Assembly (NCBI GenBank): GCA_000751295.2
Contig: CCMO02000001.1
Span: 1,661,501 to 1,725,500 of the forward strand
Direction: 5' to 3'
DNA length: 64,000 bases
DNA from: a bacterium YEK0313
GTDB taxonomy: Bacteria; Pseudomonadota; Alphaproteobacteria; Rhizobiales; Phreatobacteraceae
Shown here: piece by piece, positions 31,901 through 41,298 of the stretch
Numbering within the stretch: position 1 is the stretch's first letter
How the letters are laid out: the number at the start of each line of letters is the position of its first letter
Translations under genes and position numbers: made by a program
Notes under the pieces: generated by a model
Seen by the model: only the letters and a program-made list of their open reading frames with translations
Databases searched by the model: none
Told to the model about the DNA's origin: nothing

Positions 31901-34180
31901 GAGTGGCGCTTCCGCTTCGAGAAGGAAGATAGGGAGAACCTCGCTAGCAATGTCGCCGATCTCAAGGCGGCAGGAGAGTCCGAGCAGTTTCTACCCGCTC
32001 TATTCTGTTCGCCGACCATGGAGCTTGGCGTCGACATTTCGGCGCTCAATGCCGTCTATCTTCGAAATGTGCCGCCTACGCCTGCGAACTATGCCCAGCG
32101 CGCTGGTCGTGCCGGACGTTCCGGGCAGGCTGCCGTCATCGTCACCTATTGCGCCGCTCAGTCGCCGCATGACCAGTATTTTTTCCAACGGCGTAACGAG
32201 ATGGTGGCAGGCGTTGTCCGCCCGCCGGCGCTCGACATCACCAATGAAGAGCTTGTCCGCTCGCACCTGCATGCCGTGTGGCTCGCGGAAACGAAGCTCG
32301 CTTTGTCACCGGACATTCCGGAAATCCTCGACCTGACGCAGACGGGCTATCCGCTGAAGCCGGAAATCCACGACGTCATCGACCGCCCCGAGCTGGCGAT
32401 AGCGGCGCATGCTCCGCTGAAGCGGATTCTCGATCAGATTCTCGCATCCGTTGAAGGCCTCAAGCCGGCCTGGATGACCGATCCGGAGGACTTTGTCGCC
32501 CAAGTGGCCCAGCGCGCGCCACTGGAATTCGATCGTGCCTTCGGTCGTTGGCGGGAGCTCTACAACTCTGCCCGCACGCAACTGATGGAGGCCAACGCCC
32601 GCTCCGAGATCACCGGTCTCTCGGGCGCGGACCGTCGCCGGATTAAGGCCGCGCAGATGCAGGCGAGCGACCAGATCACCATTCTCGAGCAGGGGAAGGC
32701 CTCCAACGGATCGGATTTTTACTCCTACCGCTATCTCGCAACGGAGGGCTTCCTGCCGGGGTACAATTTCCCGCGGCTGCCGCTTTACGCCTTCATCCCC
32801 GGCGAGGGGAAAGCTGGCTCGTTCCTCCAGCGCGCCCGCTTCCTGGCCATTTCGGAATTCGGGCCGCGCAGCCTGATCTATCACGAAGGCCGCGCCTATC
32901 GGGTCATGAAGGCAAAGCTGCCGCCGGAAGTCCGGACCGGAGACGGGTCGGAACTCGCCACCCGAGACATCTACATCTGCTCGAACTGTGGCGCCTGTCA
33001 TGACAGCGAGGTCGAGCGCTGCCACGCTTGCAACAGTCCGATGGCAGGCGAGGTGCCGGTGCAGCGGACGCTTAGGATCGACAACGTGGAAGGCGCGCCG
33101 GCCGAGCGGATCACGGCAAATGACGAAGAGCGTGTCCGACAGGGCTTCGACATCCAGACTGTCTTTTCCTGGCCGAAACGGGATGGCCGGGTGCAGATCA
33201 CCGAAGCCGACTTCCGTTGCGAGGATGCTTCGCTTTTCAATCTGCAATATGCAAACAGCGCTGAGATCAGCCGCATTAACAAGGGGCTAAAGCGGCGCGC
33301 AAATCAGACCGTCTTCGGCTTCTATATCGATCCGCGCAGCGGCTACTGGGCGAAGTCGGACGACGAAGATGCGGATGTCGATGTACCGCCGGATGTCGTG
33401 AAGCCGGTTCGGATCGTCCCCATCGTCCGCGACCACAAGAACGCGCTGCTCTTCCGTTTCAGCGAGCCGACGGCCTATGCGGCGGAGACGATTGCGACGG
33501 TTCAGCATGCTCTCTTGAGAGGCATCGAGGTCGTCTTCCAACTGGAAGAAGGCGAAGTCCTCGGCGAGCCGTTGCCCGCCCGCGATAACCGTCGCGCCAT
33601 CCTAGCTTATGAAGCCACAGAGGGCGGCGCCGGAGTGTTGAGCCGCCTGATCGAGGATCCGCAAGCGCTCGGTAGGGTCGGGCGCGAAGCGCTAACCCTG
33701 ATGCATTTTGAGAATGTCGATGAAGCAATCGCGGCAGGCGACGCCAAGCTGCTCGTCAGTCGCCATGGAGATGCCTGTGTTCGCGGATGCTATCGCTGCT
33801 TGCTCTCCTACTTCAACCAGCCCGATCACGAGCTGATCGACCGGACAAGCGATGAAGCGAAACAGATGCTCGTCGATCTCGCACGCGGGCAGGTGGTGCT
33901 TGCCGCAGCGCCAGGTCATTCGGCCGAAAGCGGGGGATGGGCAAACGCCTTCAAGGACGTAGGGCTTCCGCCCCCGGATGGCTCCGCTGTCTGCTTTTCC
34001 GAGCAGGAGATGAGCTTCGCCTGGCGCAGTCACTTTGTCGCCGCTTGCGTCTCTCCTCTGACCGAAGCAACGCGCCAGGAAGCTGAAGCCAAAGGCTGGA
34101 CGCTGTTCGAGTTGCCGGCAACGGTTGCTGCAGGCGTGCCTGATGCGATGATCTCGATGTTCGGGGGGGCGTCCCGATGA
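29000..34180 (+). CDS. DEAD/DEAH helicase with DUF1998 (MZB) C-terminus, YprA/DrmA-like
   Basis: 1726 residues. RecA-like domain 1: RFHRHQAQSIA (Q motif), TTGTGSGKSLCF (Walker A, ~107), IVYPMNALANSQ, VLDELHTYRGRQGADVA (DELH box, ~229) and GTSATMAS. Domain 2: FCSPTMELGVDISALNAVYL and QRAGRAGRSGQ (~1031). A cysteine cluster follows (CSNCGACHD...CHAC, ~1327-1345). A DUF1998 zinc domain ends it (GGAGVLSRL; CVRGCYRCLLSYFNQ, ~1593). Known relatives drive DISARM, Druantia-like and related defence systems or repair (MrfA). It is first in a five-gene operon and overlaps the SNF2 gene by 4 bp. Confidence 0.88.
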   Translation: MKAFEFDHRLIDSYARFSRSFSTIRSNDLKSEIDRQYDAGRFWPDALLSLNPRYLQGPTVDDLVASGDLDEATGRIFRFGSTPLRFHRHQAQSIAKARVGQSYVVTTGTGSGKSLCFFVPVVDSIVRARKAGRPNRTSAIIVYPMNALANSQINEIEKFISQSGLPEKLMPVVRRYTGQENQEERQRIANDPPDILLTNFMMAELLLTRQDSLDTKVIENASGLDFIVLDELHTYRGRQGADVAILVRRLRNRCTPDKSPICIGTSATMASEGSDTSRAQVVAEVASRLFGTLIGPESVIDESLQRATDDLLKLDDVRPKLASVLTSPLPEVLTDEVLKKHPLAVWGELAIGLEDAQELKRKKPIPFEEAVALLSKDSGVDAETCRSGLETFLTRISLPETERGGPGGGAFLAFKLHQFISGAGEIFTTLTEKPRNVLFEGQLEDPSAPGHRLYPTRFCRECGHEVHVVTKTEDADGILFLPRNIDDAPLDDQEEDAAGYLTPTGDGDPDYAFTGEIESYPEDWREERNGVERLRANRKRRVPQMVTAAPDGRYDSSGKSFWFIPGKFGFCPCCLDQPHPSMRERTKLVGLSGEGRSSATTLLVSTALEWMNGRHSGVPKEKRKLLGFTDNRQDAALQAGHFNDFLFVSLLRGAILRAVLDADDDGIAEDEFGLRVVKALGFTAANKDARIHWMLDPEAGAVIREDAQRSLAKVLAHRLWTDLRRGWRYTNPSLSVLKLIDVAFIGLDAIAEDTDRLTAVLPDLGALDVPRRKEMFKKLLGAMLDGLAVGTEALDLTVLDTVAQKSRNLLRVPWAIDAKETPRSRTTLFLQAPGKDRVGLREEQTIVRAGHNSRVARLINRTSVMGTKLGKADYLTVMTGLMELLAREGLVSRVDIEADLQGWRLSPSAVRIVPGEAIRTGTAQGNRYFHDLYNEIAADLKAGKSSFWGLEGREHTAQVSQRQREWREWRFRFEKEDRENLASNVADLKAAGESEQFLPALFCSPTMELGVDISALNAVYLRNVPPTPANYAQRAGRAGRSGQAAVIVTYCAAQSPHDQYFFQRRNEMVAGVVRPPALDITNEELVRSHLHAVWLAETKLALSPDIPEILDLTQTGYPLKPEIHDVIDRPELAIAAHAPLKRILDQILASVEGLKPAWMTDPEDFVAQVAQRAPLEFDRAFGRWRELYNSARTQLMEANARSEITGLSGADRRRIKAAQMQASDQITILEQGKASNGSDFYSYRYLATEGFLPGYNFPRLPLYAFIPGEGKAGSFLQRARFLAISEFGPRSLIYHEGRAYRVMKAKLPPEVRTGDGSELATRDIYICSNCGACHDSEVERCHACNSPMAGEVPVQRTLRIDNVEGAPAERITANDEERVRQGFDIQTVFSWPKRDGRVQITEADFRCEDASLFNLQYANSAEISRINKGLKRRANQTVFGFYIDPRSGYWAKSDDEDADVDVPPDVVKPVRIVPIVRDHKNALLFRFSEPTAYAAETIATVQHALLRGIEVVFQLEEGEVLGEPLPARDNRRAILAYEATEGGAGVLSRLIEDPQALGRVGREALTLMHFENVDEAIAAGDAKLLVSRHGDACVRGCYRCLLSYFNQPDHELIDRTSDEAKQMLVDLARGQVVLAAAPGHSAESGGWANAFKDVGLPPPDGSAVCFSEQEMSFAWRSHFVAACVSPLTEATRQEAEAKGWTLFELPATVAAGVPDAMISMFGGASR

Positions 34181-36942
34181 CGGTGAATTTCGCCCCCGGA
34201 GATTTGGTCCGCGCCCGCGGGCGCGAGTGGGTTGCGTTGCCGGCGCCGCAGGACGGCATTTTGGCGCTTCGCCCACTCTCGGGCAGCGAGAATGATACGG
34301 TGATCCTCGACCCGAGGCTCGAGATCCTCCCTGTCCAGCCCGCCCGATTTGATCTGCCCGCCGATGCCGCGACAACTGTCCAGGCGAAAGCGGCACTGCT
34401 CGCGGATGCGATGCGTCTGACACTGCGCCGCGGTGCAGGCCCGTTCCGGTCCGCCGCGCAGCTCGCCTTCGAACCGCGGACCTACCAGCTCGTGCCATTG
34501 CTGATGGCCCTTCGCCTGCCGGTGCCGCGCCTTCTCATCGCGGATGACGTCGGTATCGGCAAGACGATTGAGGCCGGGCTGATCCTACGCGAGCTAATGG
34601 ACCGGGGTGAGGTGGATGCGTTCTCGGTGCTCTGCCCACCGCACCTCGTCGAGCAATGGGTGGGGGAGCTGAAGGCGCGCTTCGGGATTGACGCCGTCCC
34701 GGTCACGTCAGGCACCGCGAGCCGATTGGAACGAGGCCTGCCGCTCGCGCAGACCCTATTCAACGCCTATCCCTTCACGGTCGTCAGCCTCGATTACATC
34801 AAGGCCGAGAGACGCCGCGAAGGATTCGCGCGCACCTGTCCGGATTTCGTCATCGTCGATGAAGCGCATGCCTGCGTCGGCACACACCAAGGCCGGCAGC
34901 AGCGTTTCGAGCTCCTGTCGGGACTGGCCCGGAATCCCGAGCGACGGATGGCCCTGCTGACCGCGACGCCGCACTCCGGGGACGAAGAGGCTTTTGCCCG
35001 TCTTCTCTCCCTGGTCGACCCGTCATTTGCGTCGATGGACTTCGAGGACACGCGGTATCGCGAGCGTCTGGCCCGGCACTTCGTCCAACGACGCCGGATC
35101 GATCTCGTCGCGGGGGATTGGGACGAAGACCGGGCTTTCCCGAAGCATGAGACGACGGAATTCGCCTATCGTCTGTCCGAGGCCCATCGAGGATTCCAGG
35201 AAGCTGTTCTCGATTACTGTTTCGGCATCGTGTCGCGGGCAGGATCCGGGCAGCGCGAGCGGCGTCTGGCCTTCTGGGGCACGCTGGCGCTGATGCGCTG
35301 CGTCGGCTCTTCGCCGGCCGCTGCCTTGAGCGCACTGCGGAACCGCATGTCAAGCGAGAGCGATCGCCTCGAGCCACATATTTACGATGATGATAGTGAC
35401 GACGAGGACGCGGTCGATCTCGAACCGGGCACGGCCTTTGACGTCGATCCGGAGCTTCTCGCCCTTGTGAAGCGCGCAGAGGATTTGGTCAGCAAGCCCG
35501 ATCCGAAGTTGACCGCCTTGGTCGATGCGTTGACGCCCCTCATAAAAAAGGGCGCAAATCCCGTCGTCTTCTGCCGCTATCTGGCGACGGCCGAGCATGT
35601 CCGCGATGGCCTGCGCAAGGCCTTCCCGAAATTGACCATCGAAGCGGTGACGGGCGTTCTTACCCCTGACGAACGCCGCGATCGTGTCGCTGACATGGCG
35701 ACCGCGGACGAGGAAAAGCCGATCCAGCGCATCCTCGTCGCCACCGACTGCCTGTCGGAAGGCATCAACCTGCAGCAGCTCTTCGATACAGTCGCACACT
35801 ACGATCTGTCCTGGAACCCGACCCGGCACCAGCAACGCGAGGGTCGAGTGGACCGCTTCGGCCAACCGGCCGAACTCGTCCGATCGATTATGATGTTCTC
35901 TCCGGACAGCGCCATCGACGGCGCCGTGCTCGAGGTCATCCTTCGTAAGGCTGAGGAGATCCGAAAGGCGACGGGCGTGACCGTGCCGCTTCCCGAGGAA
36001 CGGGGGCCGGTAACGGACGCGCTGATGGCCTCCATGATGCTGCGCCGAGGCGTTTCCCGTCAGCTTACGCTCGATCTTCGCTTGGATGACGGGGCCAAGG
36101 TCATGGAGGCGCGGTGGCGAGACGCCTCCGAAAACGAGAAGCGATCCCGCGCGCGTTTCGCCCAGCATGCAATGAAGCCGCAGGAAGTCGCCCCGGAATG
36201 GGAGAAGGTTCGCACGCTCCTTGGCTCTCCGGCGGAGGCGAGGCTCTTCGTCGAACGGGCGATGGCGCGCTTCGGCGTGCCTCTGGAAACTAGGAAAACC
36301 ATACTGCTGGCACATGTCGACGCCCTTGATGCCGGCCTGCGCGAGCGTTTGGCGGAGCACGATCTCAGCGGATCAGTGCGTCTGGCGACGGCCGAGCCGG
36401 CGCCGTCGGGCACCGCGCTGCTCACCAGGACACATCCCCTGACAGCCACGCTCGCCGAAGCGCTGGTCGAGGCTTCGCTCGATCCGGAGTCCTTGTCACA
36501 TCTTGGCATCGGCCGGGTCGGCGCCTGGCCGACTGCCGCCGTCAAGCAAATGACTCGCCTTGCCCTCATGCGCATGCGTTTCAAGCTGACCGTTCATGCC
36601 CGCAAGGAACGGCTGCTGCTGGCGGAGGAAGCGGCACTGGTCGCGATCCAGGGCAGCCGGATTGTGGCGGTAGGCGAAACTGCCCGGGAATGGCTCAACA
36701 CACCAGCCACCTCCGACCTCGCGCCCGTCGCACGCGACAGGTTCGTCGCGAAGGCAAAGGAGGACTTGCCGAGCCTGCTCGAAGGACCGATCGCCAATTT
36801 CGTGCGGTCACGCGCACAAGAGCTTATTCAGGATCACGCCCGCCTCCGCGCCGCGTCAGGGTCCGCCTCCCGCGTCACCGTGGAGGCCGTGCTGCCGCCG
36901 GATGTGATCGGCCTGTTCGTGCTGATGCCGGGGGAGGCTTGA
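34177..36942 (+). CDS. SNF2-family helicase, DrmD-like
   Basis: 921 residues. An N-terminal ~90-residue region precedes a Swi2/Snf2 ATPase: LLIADDVGIGKTIEAGLIL (Walker A, ~124-131), SVLCPPHLVEQW, VIVDEAHACVG (DEAH, 228-231) and LLTATPHSGDEE. The second lobe has FCRYLATAEHV, ATDCLSEGINLQQLFD (~522) and QQREGRVDRFGQ (~550). Such RapA/HepA-like helicases accompany methyltransferases in DISARM class 1 (DrmD) and in BREX/Dnd-type loci. ATGA overlap with the helicase upstream and a 3-bp gap to the methyltransferase show one transcript. Probably a DNA translocase acting on foreign DNA (inference). Confidence 0.88.
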   Translation: MTVNFAPGDLVRARGREWVALPAPQDGILALRPLSGSENDTVILDPRLEILPVQPARFDLPADAATTVQAKAALLADAMRLTLRRGAGPFRSAAQLAFEPRTYQLVPLLMALRLPVPRLLIADDVGIGKTIEAGLILRELMDRGEVDAFSVLCPPHLVEQWVGELKARFGIDAVPVTSGTASRLERGLPLAQTLFNAYPFTVVSLDYIKAERRREGFARTCPDFVIVDEAHACVGTHQGRQQRFELLSGLARNPERRMALLTATPHSGDEEAFARLLSLVDPSFASMDFEDTRYRERLARHFVQRRRIDLVAGDWDEDRAFPKHETTEFAYRLSEAHRGFQEAVLDYCFGIVSRAGSGQRERRLAFWGTLALMRCVGSSPAAALSALRNRMSSESDRLEPHIYDDDSDDEDAVDLEPGTAFDVDPELLALVKRAEDLVSKPDPKLTALVDALTPLIKKGANPVVFCRYLATAEHVRDGLRKAFPKLTIEAVTGVLTPDERRDRVADMATADEEKPIQRILVATDCLSEGINLQQLFDTVAHYDLSWNPTRHQQREGRVDRFGQPAELVRSIMMFSPDSAIDGAVLEVILRKAEEIRKATGVTVPLPEERGPVTDALMASMMLRRGVSRQLTLDLRLDDGAKVMEARWRDASENEKRSRARFAQHAMKPQEVAPEWEKVRTLLGSPAEARLFVERAMARFGVPLETRKTILLAHVDALDAGLRERLAEHDLSGSVRLATAEPAPSGTALLTRTHPLTATLAEALVEASLDPESLSHLGIGRVGAWPTAAVKQMTRLALMRMRFKLTVHARKERLLLAEEAALVAIQGSRIVAVGETAREWLNTPATSDLAPVARDRFVAKAKEDLPSLLEGPIANFVRSRAQELIQDHARLRAASGSASRVTVEAVLPPDVIGLFVLMPGEA

Positions 36943-36945
36943 GGC

Positions 36946-39900
36946 ATGGCGCGCAAACCCGTCACCGACATGTCGGCCTGGCCCTCGCTCACCCTGGAGG
37001 GCAACCTCATCGCGCCGGCCATGGTCGCCAGCATCGACCGCCGGCAAGCCCCCGAACAGACCGAGGAGGACTACCGGATCCGCAAGGGGCTGACGATCCG
37101 TGAGGAGATCTCCACCGCCTTCCGTGTCGGCCAGTCCCATTTCGACGCCTTCGCGAAACTTCAGAATCCCTCGCTCGAGGCGACGCGGCGCTTTGTGCGG
37201 GCCTTCCTGGCGGAAACCTTCGGCTTCGACGATCTCGTCCCCGCCGATGACGTGATCTCCTTTCTTGCCGGCGGCCGCATCCCGATCGTCATCGTGCCGC
37301 CTTCCGAGGAGAAGCTTGATCGGCGCAGCCCGACGCTTTCGACTGACCGTTCGCGATCCCCGGCCTTCGCGCTTCAGGATTGTCTCAACGACAGCGATGA
37401 CGCGCTTTGGGGCCTGGTCACGAATGGCGCCGTGATCCGCCTCATGCGCGACAACGCCTCGCTGACCCGGCCGGCCTACATCGAGGCAGACCTCGCCGCG
37501 ATCTTCACCAGCGAGGACGCGGCCTCCTTCGCCGTCCTCTGGTCACTGGTCCACCGGACCCGGTTCGGCATCGCCGGCACGCCTGTAACCGATTGCGCGC
37601 TCGAACGCTGGCGCGAGGCCGGCTCGCGCGAAGGCGAGGCCGCGCGCGACCGGTTGGCTGCCCAGGTCGAAACCGCACTCAAGGTGCTGGGTTCCGGTTT
37701 CCTCGAAGCCAACCCCAACCTCGCCGCCCGCCTGAAATCCGGCGAGGTCAACCTGACCGAGTGGTTCAACGAGCTTCTGCGGCTCGTTTATCGCCTCATC
37801 TTCCTGATGGTGGCTGAGGATCGGAATCTGCTTCACCCGGAGACGGCAAAACCTGACGTCCGCAAGCTCTACGCCGAAGGCTACAGCCTTGCGGCATTGC
37901 GCACACAATGCGCCCGGGCGGCCATTTGGGACAAGCATCACGACCGCTATGAGGGCATCAAGGTTGTGTTCCGCGCCCTTGCTCATGGGCAGGAGACGCT
38001 CGGCCTTCCTGCGCTTGGTGGCCTCTTCGGCGCCGGCATGCTGCCACATCTCGAGCCCGCTCGCCTGCGCAACCGCGCCTTCATGGAAGCGCTGTACCGC
38101 CTTTCCTGGCTCTCCGACAGAGCCGGCATGATCCCCGTAAACTGGCGCGCGATGGAAACCGAGGAGCTGGGTTCGGTCTACGAATCCCTCCTCGAACTGC
38201 AGCCGCAGCTCGGCGACGACGGCAAAACGCTGACCTTCGCCTCGGAAGCCGCCGAGCAGAAGGGCAACCAGCGCAAGACGACTGGCTCTTACTATACACC
38301 CGACAGCTTGGTTCAGGCGCTGCTCGATACAGCGCTCGATCCGGTGCTCAATCAGACTGAATCTGAGGCGGCCGACCCCGCCGGAGCGCTTCTGAAGCTC
38401 AGCGTCATCGACCCTGCCTGCGGCTCGGGCCACTTCTTGCTGGCCGCCGCCCGCCGCATCGCCACGCGTCTTGCCCGCATCCGCGCCGAGGGCACGCCCT
38501 CACTCGCTGACTTCCGGCATGCGCTCCGTGACGTCGCGCGCTGCTGCATCTATGGGGTGGACCGCAACCCGATGGCGGTCGAGCTGACCAAGGTCGCGCT
38601 CTGGATCGAGACGGTGGACCCAGGCCTTCCGCTCGGTTTCTTCGACGCACAGATCCGTTGCGGTGACGCGCTCCTGGGTGTGTTTGACCTGAAGGTGCTG
38701 GAACGGGGCATCCCTGACGATGCCTACAAGCCGCTTGCTGGCGACGACAAGGAGGTCGCCAGGCATTTTGCGCAGAAGAACAGGCGGGAGAAAGGCGAGA
38801 AGGACCGCATAGCGAAAGGCTTCGGTTTCGACCGCATAAGTAATCTCATGCGCGACTTCGAAACTCTCCGCGCCATGCCCGAGAATACGGTGGATGAGAT
38901 CGAAGCCAAAGCGGCTCGCTTACACTCCTTGACTGCGGAGGGTGCATCCGCCTGGCAACTTGAGACGGCTTGCGATCTCTATGTCTCGGCCTTTCTGCTA
39001 CCTAAGATGAAAGGCGGCCCACATGCCGGACCTGACGGGATGCCGCGCCGAGGAGCCGAGGCTGTGCCTACTTCGGGCACTGTCTGGGAGTGGCTGAGAG
39101 GCGTGCAGCCCTTTGGCCCAACGTTTAGCGCGGCCATTGACGCCGCTCGCACCGCCCGCACGTTCCACTGGCCTCTGGAGTTCCCGGATGTCATGCAGCG
39201 TGGGGGATTCGACTTAGTGCTTGGCAACCCCCCGTGGGACAAGTTGAGTCCAGACCATAAAGAATTCTTCTCTATTTTTGCGCCAGAAGTGCGCTTTATG
39301 TCGCCGTCCGATCAGAAGGTCATTTTTGAGCAACTTCTTGAAGATGTCTCTATAGCTATGCGCTGGGACAAATACTGCCGTGACCTGTATGCGGCAGTGC
39401 ATTTTATGAAGACCAGCGGGCGATATCGCCTCTTTGCGTCTGGCGACCTCGGCAAGGGCGACTTTAACGCTTATCGGTTGTTTGTAGAAACAGCGCTTTC
39501 GGCGACGAAAAAAGGCCGGATAGCTGCGCAGCTTGTACCTGAGGGGCTTTATAACGGCGCGAACGCGACAGCGATCAGAGAGGAGCTTCTCGAAAAATTC
39601 CAGTTGGAGAAGCTTGCCGGATTTGAAAATACAAAAGGAATTTGGTTTCCATCTATCGATACGAGATCGAAATTCTGCCTCTACGTTGCTAAGAAGCAGG
39701 AGAAAACTGACGCGTTTCGTGCATCATTCCGCATTAATAGCCGTGATCGCTTAAGTGCTTTCTTGTTGGGCCATTCGCTCGAAATTCCAAAAGACCTCCT
39801 GCTGCAATTTTCTCCCGATGCGAAAACCGTTATGGAATTCGTTGCGCAGGAGGACATAGATGTTTGCACAAAGATGTACTCCGCCTATCCAACTTTCGGC

Positions 39901-41298
39901 GCGAAGATCGACGGTCTATATTACCGAGATTATATGCGCGAAATAGACATGACCAATAACCAGAGTTGGTTCACGGAGGATGATGGCGACATTCCACTTT
40001 ACGAAGGTCGAATGATTGACCTCTACGACTATCGAGCGAAGAGGTATGTTTCTGGACGGGGAAGGGCCGCGAATTGGGAGGACCTGACATTCGACGATCC
40101 GGGCAAGCGTATAGCTCCGCAATGGCATATTAGGAGAGACGCCATTGCCGGCGCTCGCAAGCAACGCATGGAGCGCTTCAGGATTGCTTACGGATGGGTT
40201 GCGAGCCCGACAAATCAGCGGAGCCTCATTACAACTATAGTTCCGGCCGGCGTGATTTGCGGGAATAGCGTTCCTACTATCCTGTTAGAAAACGGATCGG
40301 ATCTCGATCAGCTCCTTTTTGTAGGCTGTGCAAATTCTCTATGCATGGACTTCGTGGTAAGGAAGCGTGTTTCGCTAAACCTAGCTCATTCCATTGTGGA
40401 CACGCTTCCGTTCCCTAGAAATTTCCGGACAACCCCTGCTGCACAAGAGATAGCCAATAGAGTCTTTTCACTATGTGCTGTTGGCGAGGAGATGGAGGTT
40501 TACCGCCAGGAGCTATGGGGACGTAATTGCATCCCTAAGGCGCAGCAATTGTTAATTGACCCAGAGCACCGCGCGGCAGTTTCGGCCGAAATTGATGTGC
40601 TCGTGGCGCGTGAGGTCTACGGATTGACCGAGCGGGAGATGCTCTACATCCTCGATCCCGACAATATTTTGGGAAGGGACTGTGGAGTCGAAACTTTCAA
40701 GGCGCTCCGCAATCGAGAACAGCGTGAGTTCGGGGAGTTCCGCACCCAGCGCCTGATCGAACAAGCTTGGGACCGGCTGAAAGTAGCCGAGGTGCGGCCC
40801 ACTCTCGCCGATTTGCCGAATGGGGCGTGGGCACGGGCCACACAGCAACCCGGCGATGCAGGCGCCGCCCTGACCGCCATCCTGAAAGCGGTCGACGGGC
40901 CGACGCCAAGCCGAACCATTCGGCTCGCTGCCGCGATGATGCTGGAATCGCACCTTCTGACATCCTTGTTGCCGGACGCACGAGCGCAGGAATGGCGGCG
41001 ACTGGTCGGCCAGGAAGCGGAACCTCGCACCGGCAATGTCGTTGGCTTCGCGGCCCGCACCAACCAGGGTTGGAGCGCCGCAGTCTCCAATCATCGCGGC
41101 AATGGCCGTCTGATCGAAAACATATCGGCAGGGACATGGGCGCCCGGGCCTGGTCTCGAAGCGTTCGACACGGCCGGTTGGCCCGATGGCCGGGCTGGGT
41201 TCGTGCTGGAAGCGTTGAGCGCCTTGGACCTGGACACAACGGTCACCTCGATGCCGGGCGAGGTCCGGGGCTGGATCGCGCATGCCGCAACAGCATGA
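36946..41298 (+). CDS. Large Eco57I/PglX-like adenine-N6 DNA methyltransferase
   Basis: 1450 residues. A long N-terminal region (1-~440) resembles the non-catalytic part of type ISP/PglX enzymes. The methylase domain has KTTGSYYTPDSLVQALL, IDPACGSGHFLLAA (motif I, D489) and LVLGNPPWDKLS (motif IV, N761). A probable target-recognition domain follows at ~770-1150. It lies in a stretch of visibly lower GC (for example 26 GC in 60 bases at 39781 against 40 in 60 at 37501), suggesting exchange of the specificity region. It would methylate host DNA to mark self, or modify as part of the defence complex. The 3' end overlaps the ATPase gene by 17 bp. Confidence 0.88.
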   Translation: MARKPVTDMSAWPSLTLEGNLIAPAMVASIDRRQAPEQTEEDYRIRKGLTIREEISTAFRVGQSHFDAFAKLQNPSLEATRRFVRAFLAETFGFDDLVPADDVISFLAGGRIPIVIVPPSEEKLDRRSPTLSTDRSRSPAFALQDCLNDSDDALWGLVTNGAVIRLMRDNASLTRPAYIEADLAAIFTSEDAASFAVLWSLVHRTRFGIAGTPVTDCALERWREAGSREGEAARDRLAAQVETALKVLGSGFLEANPNLAARLKSGEVNLTEWFNELLRLVYRLIFLMVAEDRNLLHPETAKPDVRKLYAEGYSLAALRTQCARAAIWDKHHDRYEGIKVVFRALAHGQETLGLPALGGLFGAGMLPHLEPARLRNRAFMEALYRLSWLSDRAGMIPVNWRAMETEELGSVYESLLELQPQLGDDGKTLTFASEAAEQKGNQRKTTGSYYTPDSLVQALLDTALDPVLNQTESEAADPAGALLKLSVIDPACGSGHFLLAAARRIATRLARIRAEGTPSLADFRHALRDVARCCIYGVDRNPMAVELTKVALWIETVDPGLPLGFFDAQIRCGDALLGVFDLKVLERGIPDDAYKPLAGDDKEVARHFAQKNRREKGEKDRIAKGFGFDRISNLMRDFETLRAMPENTVDEIEAKAARLHSLTAEGASAWQLETACDLYVSAFLLPKMKGGPHAGPDGMPRRGAEAVPTSGTVWEWLRGVQPFGPTFSAAIDAARTARTFHWPLEFPDVMQRGGFDLVLGNPPWDKLSPDHKEFFSIFAPEVRFMSPSDQKVIFEQLLEDVSIAMRWDKYCRDLYAAVHFMKTSGRYRLFASGDLGKGDFNAYRLFVETALSATKKGRIAAQLVPEGLYNGANATAIREELLEKFQLEKLAGFENTKGIWFPSIDTRSKFCLYVAKKQEKTDAFRASFRINSRDRLSAFLLGHSLEIPKDLLLQFSPDAKTVMEFVAQEDIDVCTKMYSAYPTFGAKIDGLYYRDYMREIDMTNNQSWFTEDDGDIPLYEGRMIDLYDYRAKRYVSGRGRAANWEDLTFDDPGKRIAPQWHIRRDAIAGARKQRMERFRIAYGWVASPTNQRSLITTIVPAGVICGNSVPTILLENGSDLDQLLFVGCANSLCMDFVVRKRVSLNLAHSIVDTLPFPRNFRTTPAAQEIANRVFSLCAVGEEMEVYRQELWGRNCIPKAQQLLIDPEHRAAVSAEIDVLVAREVYGLTEREMLYILDPDNILGRDCGVETFKALRNREQREFGEFRTQRLIEQAWDRLKVAEVRPTLADLPNGAWARATQQPGDAGAALTAILKAVDGPTPSRTIRLAAAMMLESHLLTSLLPDARAQEWRRLVGQEAEPRTGNVVGFAARTNQGWSAAVSNHRGNGRLIENISAGTWAPGPGLEAFDTAGWPDGRAGFVLEALSALDLDTTVTSMPGEVRGWIAHAATA

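Noticed and set aside
29000..41298. Calling the helicase-SNF2-methyltransferase genes canonical DISARM (drmA, drmD, drmMI)
   Set aside because: No separate drmB or PLD-type drmC was found and the downstream partners differ, so gene symbols were withheld.
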